Shown: one piece after another, positions 1-12,415 of the stretch
Numbering within the stretch: position 1 is the first letter of the stretch
Layout: the number at the start of each line of letters is the position of its first letter
From: Odontocerum albicorne
Taxonomy: Eukaryota; Arthropoda; Insecta; Trichoptera; Odontoceridae
Direction: 5' to 3'
DNA length: 64,000 bases
Assembly: GCA_949825065.1 (NCBI GenBank)
Contig: OX463845.1
Location: 26,597,108 to 26,661,107, forward strand
The notes under the pieces: model-generated
Database searches by the model: none
Told to the model about the DNA's origin: nothing
Seen by the model: the letters and a program-made list of their open reading frames with translations, nothing else
Position numbers and translations under genes: made by a program

Positions 1-190
1 ATTGTAAAAATGAAAAAAAATCTTCAAAACAATCCTAAATATTTTTATTTTAATTTAATGAAATCCCATTTACGATGATTAACAAAAAGATATGCTTAAG
101 TTCAATTTGGCATAACGGACATAACGAAAGATTTTTTTTTAAATTCTTTATCCTTTTTTATTGTTTGTCTAGACTTTCTAGACCTTAGTC

Positions 191-400
191 AAGATCTATG
201 TGGTCTAGTTTGTAAGACGTCTATCTTCCGACCAAGGTTACGGGTTAAAATCCCTTTTGAAATCCATATTTATTTAATTTAAAAAGGAATCCAGTGGTTT
301 TCACTTAAGGCCTTTTAAAAAACTTTCCAGTTGTTTAGAAAAATATACCAGATGTCAATGACTCCACTAGGTTGTACTGTATACATCGAAAATATAATGC
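191..400 (+). repeat. SINE family A copy (tRNA-headed)
   Basis: A degenerate tRNA-like head has an A-box-like tggtctagtttgtaag and a B-box-like acgggttaaaatccc. It is followed by the family body: a gtggttttcacttaaggcc block, then a ccagttgtttag block, then gttgtactgtatac. The same order of blocks recurs at 16.9, 21.3, 34.2, 48.4 and 51.9 kb, which is what defines the family. RNA polymerase III would transcribe such an element. This copy is too diverged in the B box to be confident it could still be transcribed. Bases 1-190 upstream are AT-rich with nothing recognisable. Confidence 0.7.
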
Positions 401-471
401 AATATTTTCTCAGATGATAGAAGAGTTAATTATTTTTCTCAGATGATAAAAATAATTAAGAAGGATATCGG

Positions 472-828
472 GACGGCGTGTAGCGATAGGAATCAAAGGC
501 AATAGGATACCTCAACATATATAGACTTGAACTGAACAGTGTCAAAATCTGCTAAGATGGTAGTCCACAATAATAGTTGGTGGTCAATTTTTGAAGTATT
601 GAAGTGAAACGTGGACGGGAAAAAAAGATTGAGAGGAGCCGAATAAATTATGTAGAAAGCGTGCTTTGAGGACGAATACATAGAGTGAGAATATATGATA
701 TAATACGAAAATGAGGTGATTAGGGGATGGATGTGAACTTAAGGGCTGATGTGTTGAGTAAGATGAAGCAGCACGTTTGAGATGGTTCGACCATGTGAAA
801 ACGAATGAAGAAAGACTCACAAAACATA

Positions 829-840
<12 letters not shown>
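472..840 (+). mobile_element. LINE-X 3' fragment, left half of a split copy
   Basis: This is a fragment of a non-LTR retrotransposon reverse-transcriptase C-terminal region. Frameshifted pieces match the other copies in this window at the segments 'aaaatctgctaagatgg..agtccacaat', 'gaagtgaaacgtggacg' and 'gagatggttcgaccatgtg'; the last corresponds to the LRWFGHV-type motif of LINE C-termini. The match stops at about 830, where the (AT)n array begins. The missing continuation reappears at 4418-4620 on the same strand, so the two pieces are one copy split by an insertion. The reading frame is broken by several stops. The clade is not resolved from the C-terminus alone. Confidence 0.8.
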
Positions 841-1521
<681 letters not shown>

Positions 1522-1721
1522 NNNNNNNNNNNNNNNNNNNNNNNNNNNNNNNNNNNNNNNNNNNNNNNNNNNNNNNNNNNNNNNNNNNNNNNNNNNNNNN
1601 NNNNNNNNNNNNNNNNNNNNNNNNNNNNNNNNNNNNNNNNNNNNNNNNNNNNNNNNNNNNNNNNNNNNNNNNNNNNNNNNNNNNNNNNNNNNNNNNNNNN
1701 NNNNNNNNNNNNNNNNNNNNN
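1522..1721. other. Assembly gap of exactly 200 N
   Basis: A run of 200 unknown bases lies between two same-strand RTE fragments. The round length suggests a placeholder and not a measured distance. Any reading frame drawn across it is meaningless. Confidence 0.99.
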
Positions 1722-4417
1722 GTTGACTCCAAACAGTTCGGTCCTTTGCTCGCCGATGCCACGTGATGCTGCCATGCTTCCTGATTTCGTCCATCCAGCG
1801 TACCTTCGGTCTTCTTCTAGGCCTCTTAATGCCTCTTGGATACCATTGGATTATTTCGGATGTCCATCGGGAGTCTGACATTCTGGCTACATGTCCGGCC
1901 CATTGCCACTTCATTCTTTTGCACACCTTTATAACGTCTTCTACCTTTGTTATATTGCGAATCCAGGTGTTTCGTTTACGGTCTCTTTTAGTATATCCTA
2001 ACATGCATCTCTCCATGCCCCTTTGTGCGGTCTGGAGCTTTTGCGTGTTCTTTACTGTGAGCGTCCATGTCTCGCAGCCATACGTAAGTACTGGAAGAAT
2101 GCACTGGTTGTAGACCCTTCGCTTCAAGGATATTGGGAGATTACTTTTGAAGATGTTGTTCAAACGTCCAAATGAGCTCCATGCCAGTTTTGTCCTTCGT
2201 GCTATTTCCTCCGATATGCCACCTACAAAGGAAATAAGTTGGCCTAGATACACATATTCCTGGACAAGTTCTAGCGGCTTTCCATCTACGTTTATTGGTT
2301 TTGGGGTAGCAAAGCCGTTCATCATATATTTGGTTTTTGAAATATTCATTTTTAAATCAACTCCTTTGCTGACCTCTGCCAATTCTTGCAGTTGGTGCTG
2401 AAGATCATTCGGGTTTTGTGAGAATATTACGATATCGTCTGCAAATCTCAAATGGCTCAGGTATTTTCCATCAATCGCCAGCCCTTTACTTTCCCATTCT
2501 AGTTTTTTAAATATGTATTCCAGTGTAGCTGTGAATAATTTTGGGGAAATAGTGTCTCCTTGACGAACTCCTTTACCGATTCGGAAGGTTTCCGAGGATT
2601 TGTGGAGATGTATTTTTGCTGTTGCATCCTTATAGATGTTATTCAACAACTGAATGTATGCTATATCAATACCTTGTGTCTTTAGAGCTTCTAGTATGGC
2701 AGCTTTTTTGACTGAGTCAAATGCCTTTTCGTAGTCCACAAAGGCTAAGTACAGGGGGAGTTCGTATTCCTCACATCGTTCCATTATTTCTCGCAGCACC
2801 TGAATATGATCCATGGTACTGAAACCCTTCCTGAATCCAGCCTGTTCTCGTGGTTGGTTCGTGTCAAAAGTATTCGAGAGTCGGTTGGTTAAAATCTTGG
2901 TAAAAATTTTGTAAAGGGTAGGTAGCATGCTAATCGGACGGTAGTTCTTAAGATCCTCTTGATCGCCTTTCTTATGAAGAAGTATTATAGTTGCAGATTT
3001 CCAATCTTCTGGAATGTCTTTTTCTTGAAGGCACCTGTTGAAAAGTGTTGATAAGATGGTATCCACTTCTCGACCTGTTTGTTTAAGGACATCAATGGAC
3101 AAACCGTCGGTACCAGTGGCCTTACCGGATTTCATTCCGTTGATTGCGTATCTGATTTCTCCTGGCAAGATCGTTGGGATATTTTCATCCTTAGTTATTT
3201 CTAGATTCAGATTTGTATCTGGTATAGTTACAGTATCTGTATCGGCATATAGTTCCCTATAAAATTCTTCCGCTCTCTTCAGGATAAGGTCTCGTTGCTT
3301 GGTTACAGTATTATCAGACAGTTTAAGTGCAATGATGTGGCGTTTTCCTAATGACATATTTTGCTTTAGCTTTTTCAGACTTCTTCTATTCTTAATCGTC
3401 CTTTGAACCATTTTTGTGTTATATTCGCGGATATCTTTACGAATATTTTTGCGTAGCATTTTATTGATCTCTGAGAAAGATGGTGATGTAGAAGCGGGTT
3501 TTGCAGATATCATTTTTCTTCTTTGTTTCATAAGATCTAATGTTTCCTGCGACAATTTTGATTCTTTTTGAGAATATGAGCCGCCGTAGTTTGTTGCACT
3601 CTGTACTATCTGTTCTGCTATTGCTTCTATTGTAATCGGAAGCTGTGGTTCGCTGAGGATTTTAAATCGATTTTTGAGGTCTAGTTGGAATCCATTTTTA
3701 TTTTTAGCAAGTAGATCGTTGTTTATTACTATGTTCTCCTTTTTCTTAATCACTTTGAGACGTTCAGTTTTGGTGTTGATCTTTATTTTGGCTCTTACTA
3801 GGCGATGATCACTGCCTGTTTTAAAGCTGTTGAGAACAGTGCAGTCTTGGACAGTAAATCTTTTGTTTGACAGGATGAAGTCGATTTCACTTGTGTTACC
3901 TGTTGGGCTTTTCCATGTCCATTTCCTAGAGTATTTCTTTTTGAAAAATGAATTCATAACACAAAGTGAATTGCTTTGAGCAAACTCTACAAGCCTGTTT
4001 CCTCTGTCATCTCGGGTGCCTATCCCAAATTTTCCCACTGATTCGTCATCTTTGTGGAGACCGCCGATTCTTGCGTTGAAATCTCCGATTACAAATTTGA
4101 AGTGGGATGTGTTTGCATCATATATATTTTGAACTTCCTGGTAGTACTCTTCGATACAATCATTAGAGTAACTTTGTGTAGGGGCATATGTCTGTATTAT
4201 TTGCATTCGATATCGCTTGTTTATTTCGAAAGTTAGGGACGCCACTCTGTCAGAAGAGCTCTCAGTCGTGATGATGTTATTCACCCATTACTCGTGGACA
4301 ATAAATCCCACTCCGCTGGTTCTTCCATCTTCTGTACCTCTGAAATACAGATGGTGTCCATCCTTCAATTCTATGAGATCTTCTCCTTTTCTTCTGACTG
4401 CGCAAATGAGAATAGAG
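1722..4417 (-). mobile_element. RTE-clade LINE, nearly full coding region, 5'-truncated
   Basis: A single long minus-strand frame encodes an apurinic-type endonuclease followed by a reverse transcriptase, the layout of RTE elements. From the Met at 4284, endonuclease motifs are QTYAPT (residues 31-36), GDFNA (67-71), KWTWKSPTG (121-129), IDFI (134-137) and SDHR (158-161). RT motifs are LLHKKGD (435-441), YRPISMLP (448-455), FVDYEKAFDS (515-524), GVRQGD (572-577) and the catalytic FADD (614-617). A C-terminal block has WQWAGHVARM (793-802) and RPRRRPKVRW (821-830). The frame is open for 854 codons until the gap. Upstream of this Met the same frame continues to about 4410 (RRKGEDLIELKDGHHLYFRG) but is broken by one TAA just before the Trp-Val-Asn preceding the Met, so the Met is not the natural start. 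The first part of the endonuclease is missing, consistent with 5' truncation at the LINE-X junction. This is the youngest-looking coding element in the window. Confidence 0.93.
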
Positions 4418-4620
4418 GGCGTGTGAGAGAAAGACAAGAGCACTATCGTTGGATCTAGTGAATAATATTCTAAAATAAGAAACGTAGAAAATCAGAGAAA
4501 TTGAAGGAGAACGTTTATGGATGTAGAAGAGGCTAAGGATGTGTGTCGAGATAGGAAAGTTTGGCGCTCTGTCCTTTCTGCTTACTCGAACGGGAAAATA
4601 GTGTGATGGTATGTATAAAA
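4418..4620 (+). mobile_element. LINE-X 3' tail, right half of the split copy
   Basis: This segment resumes exactly where the fragment ending near 840 stops, with 'gcgtgtgagagaaagacaag', and runs to the LINE-X 3' end. Recognisable blocks are 'atggatgtagaagaggctaa' (coding MDVEEAK), 'gtgtgtcgagataggaaag' (CRDRK), 'tggcgctctgtcc' (WRSV) and the terminal 'gtgatggtatgta'. The same order occurs at 10.9, 16.6, 35.7 and 56.2 kb. It shows that the minus-strand RTE block lies inside a LINE-X copy. Confidence 0.85.
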
Positions 4621-5280
4621 TACGCATATTTTAAAAGCTTCCGGGAACCAATATCTCATTGTACCCCCTGCCTCTTTTTATTACATTCTTTAACCTGCTC
4701 GCGAAGCCTACTTTCAGCTATTCTGTTTCATCTCAAAGCTTGCATAAATATAATAAATACTTGTGAGAACTATGGGAGTTATGCCTAGCAAACATAAACA
4801 CAGGTGTTAGTGAATATGTCATGGAGAACCGTACTCATACCACAACCACAGAGAATGTGCGGAACAATAAATATTCAAATATAAAATACTTAAATGTTGA
4901 TGGATGTTAGTTTTATAAACTCAAATAATTATTCAAATGTTAGCAATGGGAATGTAAATGGTATACGTAGGAGAGGAAGTTAAAAAAATAAGGTGTCCAA
5001 GTTAATGAAATTTAAAAAAAAAGAAAGTATAAGAAAAATGGAAATCGGAAGAGATGTATGGGTATATGTATAAACGTAGAAGAAGTGCAAGTTGTATACA
5101 GCGATCAAAAAGTCTGAAATATTGATTTTTCTATGTTCACCGACAAAAGGCAAAAATATATTGGCATTTTTGTGTGAACGTGTAATTTTTTTGCTAATAT
5201 CGTATCTGTAGTATTTATTAACCATAGACGATAAACATCACGAGCTGCTTGATTATTAGCGATATTTCAACTCCGGGTGA
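4621..5280. other. AT-rich stretch, nothing recognised
   Basis: No homology to other parts of the window and no coding pattern that I can support. Short open frames here are AT-rich and low in complexity. Confidence 0.5.
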
Positions 5281-5410
5281 GAACTTCCGTGGCCTAGTGA
5301 TGGACACTTGATTTCCAGTCGCGGGTTTTGGGCTCGATTCTCGATAAAACCCGAAAAAAAGGTAACAGTCTGCTAAAAAAAAGAGTTAGTTCGGTAACAA
5401 TATCCATGTG
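5279..5410 (+). repeat. SINE family A head
   Basis: A clear tRNA-like head: 'ttccgtggcctagtgatgg' contains the A-box, and 'gggctcgattctcg' is the B-box, about 35 bp apart. The body is short: 'ggtaacagtctgct' and then divergent sequence. Many copies share the opening 'cttccgtggcctag'. Confidence 0.7.
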
Positions 5411-7815
5411 CTAGACATGTGCGAGTGTACGTGTTACGAGTATAGTATTGCCAACAAGTGCGCTGACGAAGTTCGAGTTTCATGTATGCTCTTGTAGTTC
5501 TATACCATATACACATATATGCAAAGGCAATTCATCTCACATTTATTTTTAAATATTTAAGGAAACATGGCACAAGTTTTTATGATATGTATGAAAAGGA
5601 AGTATTTAAATTTGAATATTAAAATACATATTTGACCATTTAGAAATACGATTATTCAATGTTTGAGATTGATCAATAGCCGGTATTGCTTATAAGATCC
5701 TTTTTGCATATATTCATCCAAGTGTATAATGTTTTCTCAATAATTTGAAGTATTAACCTTTAGTGAATCTGAATTTCACTTTTCGTTAATTAAATAGTAC
5801 TTTTTTTTGCTTATTCACATTTTTTTATTACTTCTGGTTTATATTCTAATTTTATAATAATTAAAGCTTAAAAAAATTGTTTGACCTTTAAAGAAACTCT
5901 ATAATTAGTTTAGTTTGTCAACCAAATCAGAACAATAGTTTTTTTTTTCTTTGTCCATTTTTAAGCGTATGAACGAATCTTCCAAGTCGAGTTTCTGGAA
6001 ATTAATTCGAACTTTATTTATAAGTAAGCCGTATCAATCAAAAAATGCTATAACTTATACGAGTATACAAATGTTTACCTTACTAAAACAAAATTTTCAT
6101 TTGGTGAAACTTTTAAATACTTTAAAACCACTTATTAAAATTTTCAATATTTGATGTTAGCAAGATACAAAAATATGGAAAAAAATAAGAGGTATTATTT
6201 ATACTTCTATATGAAGATTTTTGGCAATCGTCATTGTGATTTAAGAATTACTGTGTAAATAATTTAAAAGGCAAAAAACACTGGTTTTATAAGTAAACTT
6301 TATCTAACACCCATCTTACTCATAATTTAACATAATTATTATGTTTGATATGTATTGTGTAAGGTCAATGAATCATTTGAGTTTCTCAAACATTTATTTA
6401 AGAAAAAAATATAATTTTTTAATTGAAAAAGAGTACATGCGTATATAAAAATATATATTTAAGAAAGTGACTTCAGATTATTTGCACATACATGTATATG
6501 CAAAAAAGACAGATCACACATACAAGAACAAAGAAAGATTTTTTTTAATCTGTGAAAACGTTTTAAACACTTTAGTTTGAACGAGGTCCACAACGGAAAG
6601 TGCATAAGTATTGTATAATGCATTTTTTTAAACATAATTAATCTATGAAATACACATTTTTATGATTTTTTTAAATTTGAATAACAATTTAAGGTTAACA
6701 AAAGAATTTTGGGTTGAATAAAAATGTTCATGTCTCCAAATTTTTCACTTAACAGCTAGGAAAAATATGGAATATTTGCATAATAGAAACATTATTTCTT
6801 TGTGTTTTTGAAGTGAATTATCAAAACTAAACGAGTAACCCAAACTATGCCCGATTTCAAACTGTTATAAAACGGTGCTATAGAACAAATAAGTGAGAAA
6901 CTTAAGCATGCATCCTTTTTAAAAAACGAAATAACTTAAAATAAATTGCCTCCAAAATACCACAATCAACAAAATATTACTACCCGGACACATCAACTGA
7001 CAGTTGAATGCCAAAACAATAAAATCTTAACTTACGACTGACATATATTCAACACAACATCAAGACGTGAATAAAAAGAAATGATTTCAATTTTATATAA
7101 TAACATTATATAATGCGCGAATCAATTTATTTACAATACAAAAATCTATCTAACTAGATAGACACAAATGTGTGACACCTGTTTTTATTTCGGCCGAACT
7201 TTAGAGCATTCCAGAAATAAAGACCAGGGTAGTTATTATTATTATTATTATCAGCGCTTGTTTGAACTTGGACAACAAGTGTTTTCTTTCGGTACCCCGT
7301 CGAGGTGTTTCATCCCACCCGCGGTTTGAACCATTTGACTCTTTACATCGTTATTATTTCACTTCGAATTGTTTTATTAGACTAATAGTAAAAAGTATGA
7401 GTTGCCACACCATTTGTGAGCATATTTTTTTAAATTTTTATGTTTTTTTCTATTAACACTGGAAATTCAAGTAGAGTCGTACCCTGCTTTGTGATACTTG
7501 AGTCATGTGACATTTTTTGACTGTTCCATTTTTTAACATCTGATTCTTCGACCTAAAACTATCAAATTGACAATTAAAACAAAATTTTGTTGAATCTTAA
7601 TGCAAAAGTTTTTGATATTAGTTATGCATTTTTTAAATTACGATTTGTTTACTCTTGTTTTAGTTAAGATCAAGGAGAACACTCTGAGCGTATAAATTAA
7701 TGAAAAAAGTGTAACAAAACCAACATATAGTGCATTTGTGATTGAAAAGTGTGGTAGACAACGACCAAGGAAAGTTTGGTGGCATTTATGACATTTTTCG
7801 ATCAATGGTTATGAC
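5411..7815. other. Long AT-rich stretch without identified genes
   Basis: There is no credible ORF, repeat family or RNA gene. A short (TTA)n run lies at about 7232-7250. One TACGAGTA octamer falls at 5435 and another at 6058. The small open frame near 5951-6154 has composition expected of random AT-rich DNA. Confidence 0.5.
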
Positions 7816-7925
7816 TAGGATAATACTAAGTAAATCTGATTACAAATATGTATGTGCATCAATCAACATATGCAGCGTAATAATACTGAGTAAATCCGAT
7901 TACAAATATTTATGTGCACCAATCT
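7815..7925 (+). repeat. Imperfect two-copy tandem duplication (~61-bp period)
   Basis: The block 'taatactaagtaaatctgat' followed by 'tacaaatatgtatgtgca' recurs about 61 bp downstream with a few substitutions (taatactgagtaaatccgat). Its origin is unknown. No coding function is evident. Confidence 0.75.
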
Positions 7926-8705
7926 AACATACGAGTACATATCTACAATTTATCAAGCTACAACTTCATCGTTTTGGTGATAAACGTTTTAAATTTAAAT
8001 TAATAATCAACTTTTACAAGCACACTCTTAAATATAACATGATACGTTATTATTTTTTGAATATAATTTATAAAAATAATATCTAAAATGAATAATATCT
8101 AAAATTTTATTTATTATTCTAATTTAACAATAAAAAAAGCTTGTTAAATGAACTTACTGTTCTTTCAAAGTTTATGAAAATTGCTTATGATGTCATCATC
8201 ATAGAGAAATAAAAATGTGGGATTTATATTATTCAAGTCGTATCATCAAATTTATTTTGAGTCTATTTTTATCGACACCTGTCGAGATTCGTTCTCAAGT
8301 CTTCCAATTTGCATCGTATATATTTTTCTTTAAAAAGAAAATACGTGGGATTTTTTTATGGAGAACAATTTCATCGAGATACATTTTTGTAACGGAAAAA
8401 TAATGATACTATTCAAATATATTTAAATTGTCATTTTCTACCAAAATAAAGGATGTTCTCTTGACAATTTAATAATTTATTTATGAGGAACTGTTTGCTT
8501 TAAGAAATATAGATAGGCTAAAATTAATTAATTCGCAAAAGTCATGTAAAAAATTATATTTAAATTGTGGAATCCAAACACTTAATCTAAACGCATTAAA
8601 TTCATATATCAAATACAAAATCATAGATGAAAACGGAAAAGTCTCAGATGGCATCATAAAAGATTATGAAAAAGTGCCTCGACATCTTTTTTAATTCTTT
8701 CAATC
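7926..8705. other. AT-rich stretch, nothing recognised
   Basis: No repeat or coding similarity detected by eye. A TACGAGTA octamer occurs at 7930. Confidence 0.45.
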
Positions 8706-8981
8706 ATACTCTTCAATTTGTTGTTTATAGTTAAGGCATTTACGTTGTGGAGGTTTAAAGACATTGTAATTTATTTTTGACAAACACTGTTTATTCCACT
8801 TTTTTGTGACGGTATAACCCTACCGGTTTCAAGGCTTTCACCTCATCTTCAGGGGAGCGCAAACAAGACTAAATGCTGTTCGAACTGGTACCGATATAGA
8901 CACTTCAACGGTTGGAGGCGGGGTGGGGTGGTGAGGAAGGCTAGGGATAACTTATTCAAAACAAATACTCTTCAATTTGTT
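8706..8981 (-). mobile_element. Short retroelement with 17-bp TSD and hammerhead-like core (family HH1)
   Basis: A 242-bp insert (8723-8964) is flanked by a perfect direct repeat, atactcttcaatttgtt, at 8706-8722 and 8965-8981. A TSD of this length points to target-primed reverse transcription. A second copy lies on the plus strand at 20385-20690, sharing the core and the tail 'ccacaatgttaatgcctt'. On the minus strand the core reads CTGAAGA (8846-8852), a short stem II (AGG/CCT), GAAACCGGTA (8830-8821) and GGG facing CCC as stem I. These are the conserved hammerhead positions CUGANGA, GAA, a closing A-U pair and UH. No ORF is present. Small hammerhead-bearing retroelements (retrozymes) and Penelope-like elements are the known comparison. 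Membership in either group is inference. Confidence 0.6.
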
Positions 8982-10514
8982 TTTAAAATGGATTAAGTAT
9001 ATTATAAAATCAATCGTCTCGTTTAATTATACTTCAAATAAATCCTGTAATAAAACTTACATATTAAATGCATTTCCGTAATTTTGAACCACAAACATTC
9101 AACTTAAGGTCAAATGTAAATTTGATACATTCCAAATTATGGACTCCAACTGCGATATTGGACAAATTGTTAAAGTGCAAATTATAAAGATGAGTTTTTA
9201 TGGTCGAATTATTATTATAATATAAATGTTCATTATGCAAAACGTTGTATAATTTTTTTGTCGTAAGACTAGAACAAAAAAATAATGAAATTAAATATAA
9301 TATAACTAGAACCAATAGTATAAATCCATTGAAAACTACCTAATCCCATAAAGTGTAATGTAAGATGAAGACAGACTGTAAAAAAGGTTCTCTTTATACA
9401 CAAAATGGTAGATTTATGCAATGTTATACACAGTAATCCCTCCATTTATACGGGTGATTGGTTCCAGATACACAACACGTCAATAAAAAGAAGGTAAACA
9501 GAACCATTCAATACTACGCCAAAAATATTATATTTTACATAATTCCAAATATTTTATTTACTTAGTTAAAAGCTTTAGTTACATTTTACAAGGCTATATA
9601 CATACATAAATTGGTAACTGATAACTAACGAAACAAATTTTGATGAGACGTACGTAAAATATTGAATGATTTTTTTTTTTAATTAAGAAATTTTCCAATA
9701 AAATATCTTATAATTAATTACCTAGTTGAAATTTGGTGAAATTTTCTCGGCATTTACTTCACGTGAAAGGAAAATTAGTTTAACACACAAATGAACGAAT
9801 TTTAAACTTTTTCATTGCAATATTGTGGGAATATGTGAGTGCAGTTGACAGAAGATTACCATGAAGATTATATACGACGATAGAAAGTGCAAATGAATGA
9901 AATTTAAAAAATGAATTTAGAAATTGCATTTTATATTATCAGAATGGTTTAACGTTTTGTTTTTGCCTTGAAAATAAGACTTTATAAAAAACTATTTTAA
10001 AATTAACAAAAAATAACAATTATCTCCTAAATACCTGTAATTCCTACATTGCTCCAAGATAATGTGTAAGATAGCTACCAACCAGCTTTATAACAATAAA
10101 GTATAGGTAGAATAAAGAAGGTCCCAGAAACCCTGAATACTGAGCAAGCATGTTAAACACTAGACTGTGGTGCTGACAAATTGATGTAATGGATTGATAT
10201 TTGTTAGATTAATTAAGAATTTAGAATTCTTCGTTTTTTTTTTAAACTACTTTCAATCATCTTTTATGAAAATGTGTTTTAATTATCTTGTCATTTACTA
10301 AATATTTCAATATAAGTACCAAAATAATCAAAAATATTTTAGTGAATTAAAACATATTAAATAAAAATAAATCGATATATTTTGTGTGAATATGAAATTG
10401 AATATTCTCATTTTTTTTTTCAATGCCATGTAAAATATTAAAAATATATGATAGCTTCGGAGAAATAAATTACATAAAAAGGATTGAGGAAATTAGAAAT
10501 TAATGCAAATTTAA
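8982..10514. other. AT-rich stretch, nothing firmly recognised
   Basis: Contains an open minus-strand frame at 9064-9315 with AT-driven composition (many Asn, Leu, Tyr) and no family match. A short motif at 9431 resembles a pogo/Tigger-type end, but no partner end was found. No other structure was seen. Confidence 0.45.
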
Positions 10515-10990
10515 TATAATATAATAATCCTTCAATCAATTCGATTTGAATAAAAACAGAAAAATACTGAAAAGAGCGCAATAAATTGTGTAGAAATGCG
10601 TGCACTAAGAAGTATGCATGGGGTGACAATGTGTGGCAGAATGCGGAATAAAGCGATAAATGTGAACTTAAGACTGATGCGATAAAATTGGACTCCGAGA
10701 TGGTTTGGGCATATAGAATGAATGGATAAAAATGACTAATAAAACAAACATACAGTGCAAATGTAAGTGTTAAGCGTGGTAGAGAAGACCAAAGAAAATA
10801 TGATAGGATTAAATACATTATATTTTGAAGGAAGGAAATGTTAAGAAAATCTGACAAATCGTAGGAGTTACGTGAGAAGGTATATATGGTACATGTAGAA
10901 AAGGCGACAGATGTGTGTCGCGATAGGAACGTCTGGCGATCTATCCTCTCTGCCTATTCAAATTGAAATAGCGTGATGGTATGTATGCAT
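10515..10990 (+). mobile_element. LINE-X 3' fragment
   Basis: Runs from the RT C-terminal region to the LINE-X 3' end. Blocks include 'gtagaaatgcgtgcac' (VEMRAL), 'gagatggtttgggcata' (RWFGH), 'gtgcaaatgtaagtg', 'aaatcgtaggagtta', 'gatgtgtgtcgcgatag' and the terminal 'gcgtgatggtatgtatgc'. There are several frameshifts and stops, so it is a dead copy. It is followed within 30 bp by a second truncated tail. Confidence 0.85.
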
Positions 10991-11017
10991 AAAAGTATTA
11001 TAGTATAAATGAGGAAG

Positions 11018-11105
11018 ACACGATAAATGTGTATCAAAATAATATAAATTGCAAATCTGTTCCCTCTGCCTATCCTTATATAGACTCGGCGTGATGGTCA
11101 CGGTG
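11018..11105 (+). mobile_element. LINE-X terminal scrap
   Basis: About 85 bp matching only the last part of LINE-X: 'tgtgtatcaaaataa', 'ctctgcctatccttat' and 'cggcgtgatggtcacgg'. It lies directly after the complete tail of the preceding copy in the same orientation, as if a second, heavily 5'-truncated insertion used a nearby target. Confidence 0.65.
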
Positions 11106-11514
11106 AAATCAAACATATTTTTGTTGCATTAAATACCTTCTCTCTTTTTACTTCTAGTTTTTTTTAAAGAATTCAACATAAATTTCATTATTTATCTTTG
11201 TACCATATAAAAACATAATTAAATCACCTTACATACTATTTACGTATTCAGAATCGTTAATGTCCTTAATATGTTTAAGTTATTGCCTTTCATTTATATT
11301 TTATTGATCATTTAAAACTTTTATGGCTTAAATTGTACAACGTGGAATTTTGACTCAGTGAATCGGTTAGAATTCATTTTATATTATTTTACAACTTGTC
11401 ATATGATAATGAAAAATTATAACCCACTATTGAAAATAAATAATATATTTAAATTGAAATTAAGTGAAAACATAATAAAAAAATCTCTGTTAATTTAAAA
11501 AATTACATTTATAC
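11106..11514. other. AT-rich stretch, nothing recognised
   Basis: No homology or coding pattern noted between the plus-strand LINE-X scrap and the minus-strand LINE copy that follows. Confidence 0.45.
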
Positions 11515-11970
11515 CATCACGCCATATCCCTTTTGTGGTAGGTAGAAAGGTCAGATCTTCAAACTTTTCCTTCCACACAAACATCAAGTGTCTCATCCAC
11601 ATCTCGTCGTTTCTCGTTCTTGTTAATATTTCCCTCAGTCTTAATTTTTTCAGCTATATTATTATATTCTTTCCTCGGTCAACAGTTTTCTTACACACCA
11701 TTCATTTTAGACATATATGTTTGTTTTGATTTCAGAAAATCTCTCGATACGTCCAAGCCATCTCGAGATTACACTCTTGATTCTACTTATAATATCTGAC
11801 TCTAAGAAACACATCTCTCATCCGACCATTGGTATCTCTACCATATACTGTAACACCAGATATTCTTCGCAAAGCACACATTTCTATTGTGCTTCTATCA
11901 AACTTATCCTGAATGTTCAGGGTTCTCTTCTTTACATCAATGTGGACAAGCCTTGAAATAATTGAATTCC
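11515..11970 (-). mobile_element. LINE-X-related subfamily, minus strand
   Basis: The minus strand encodes STIEMCALRRISGVTVYGRD, followed after a frame break by LEMAWTYREIF-like residues in the position of the usual RWFGH motif. It ends at 11515 with the reverse complement of the LINE-X 3' terminus (atcacgccat on the plus strand). The coding sequence is noticeably different from the other copies, so this is a sister subfamily. Multiple frame breaks make it a pseudogene. Confidence 0.75.
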
Positions 11971-12287
11971 TTGTTACAATTGAAACTTTTATATGAAAAA
12001 AATACATTTTTCAAAACATAAGATACTTGAGCATACGAACAATTCTAATTCTTAACTTCTACCATCTCTCCTTAGTCATGTATTTAGCTAAACGTTTTTT
12101 TCATTCCTTTTATGTATTTTTGGAAGTCTTCAAGCTTGACTGTCATTTTCAATAATTTGTTAATAAAGTATTTATACAATGCTGACTTGTTTTTTTTTTC
12201 AAATAATGGTACCGTTATTTTTAATATTTGAGAAACACTGAATCGACATTTTATTCGACTATCGTCCATACATTGGTTCCAAATTTA
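11971..12287. other. AT-rich stretch, nothing recognised
   Basis: No feature supported here. Confidence 0.4.
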
Positions 12288-12415
12288 TGCTCCACGGGGT
12301 GGTGTCTCTCACAATTAGGCTCGCGCGAAACGTATGATGTATGGATGGAACCCCACCGCTAGATGTCAGCTTGCGCGATGTCGCTTTCAAAATTTCCTGC
12401 GGTTTTAATACGAAA
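12288..12415. other. Small GC-rich island, unclassified
   Basis: About 125 bp with clearly higher G+C than its flanks, including 'ccacggggtggtgtctctc', 'ggctcgcgcgaaacg' and 'aaccccaccgctagatgtc'. No ORF. A related 'gacatctagcgacagaa' string occurs at about 12720 in the opposite sense (ctagatgtc versus gacatctag), which might mark the two ends of an old element. Too weak to classify. Confidence 0.35.

Noticed and set aside
1763..4426. Several plus-strand frames of 60-116 codons
   Set aside because: Antisense to the RTE reverse transcriptase, which has all motifs in order on the minus strand.
9431..9500. cagtaatccctcc as a pogo/Tigger-type transposon end
   Set aside because: Only a short one-sided resemblance. 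No matching right end or TA duplication was found.
10438..10857. 139-codon minus-strand frame
   Set aside because: Lies antisense over a LINE-X fragment. Peptide has no recognised domain.
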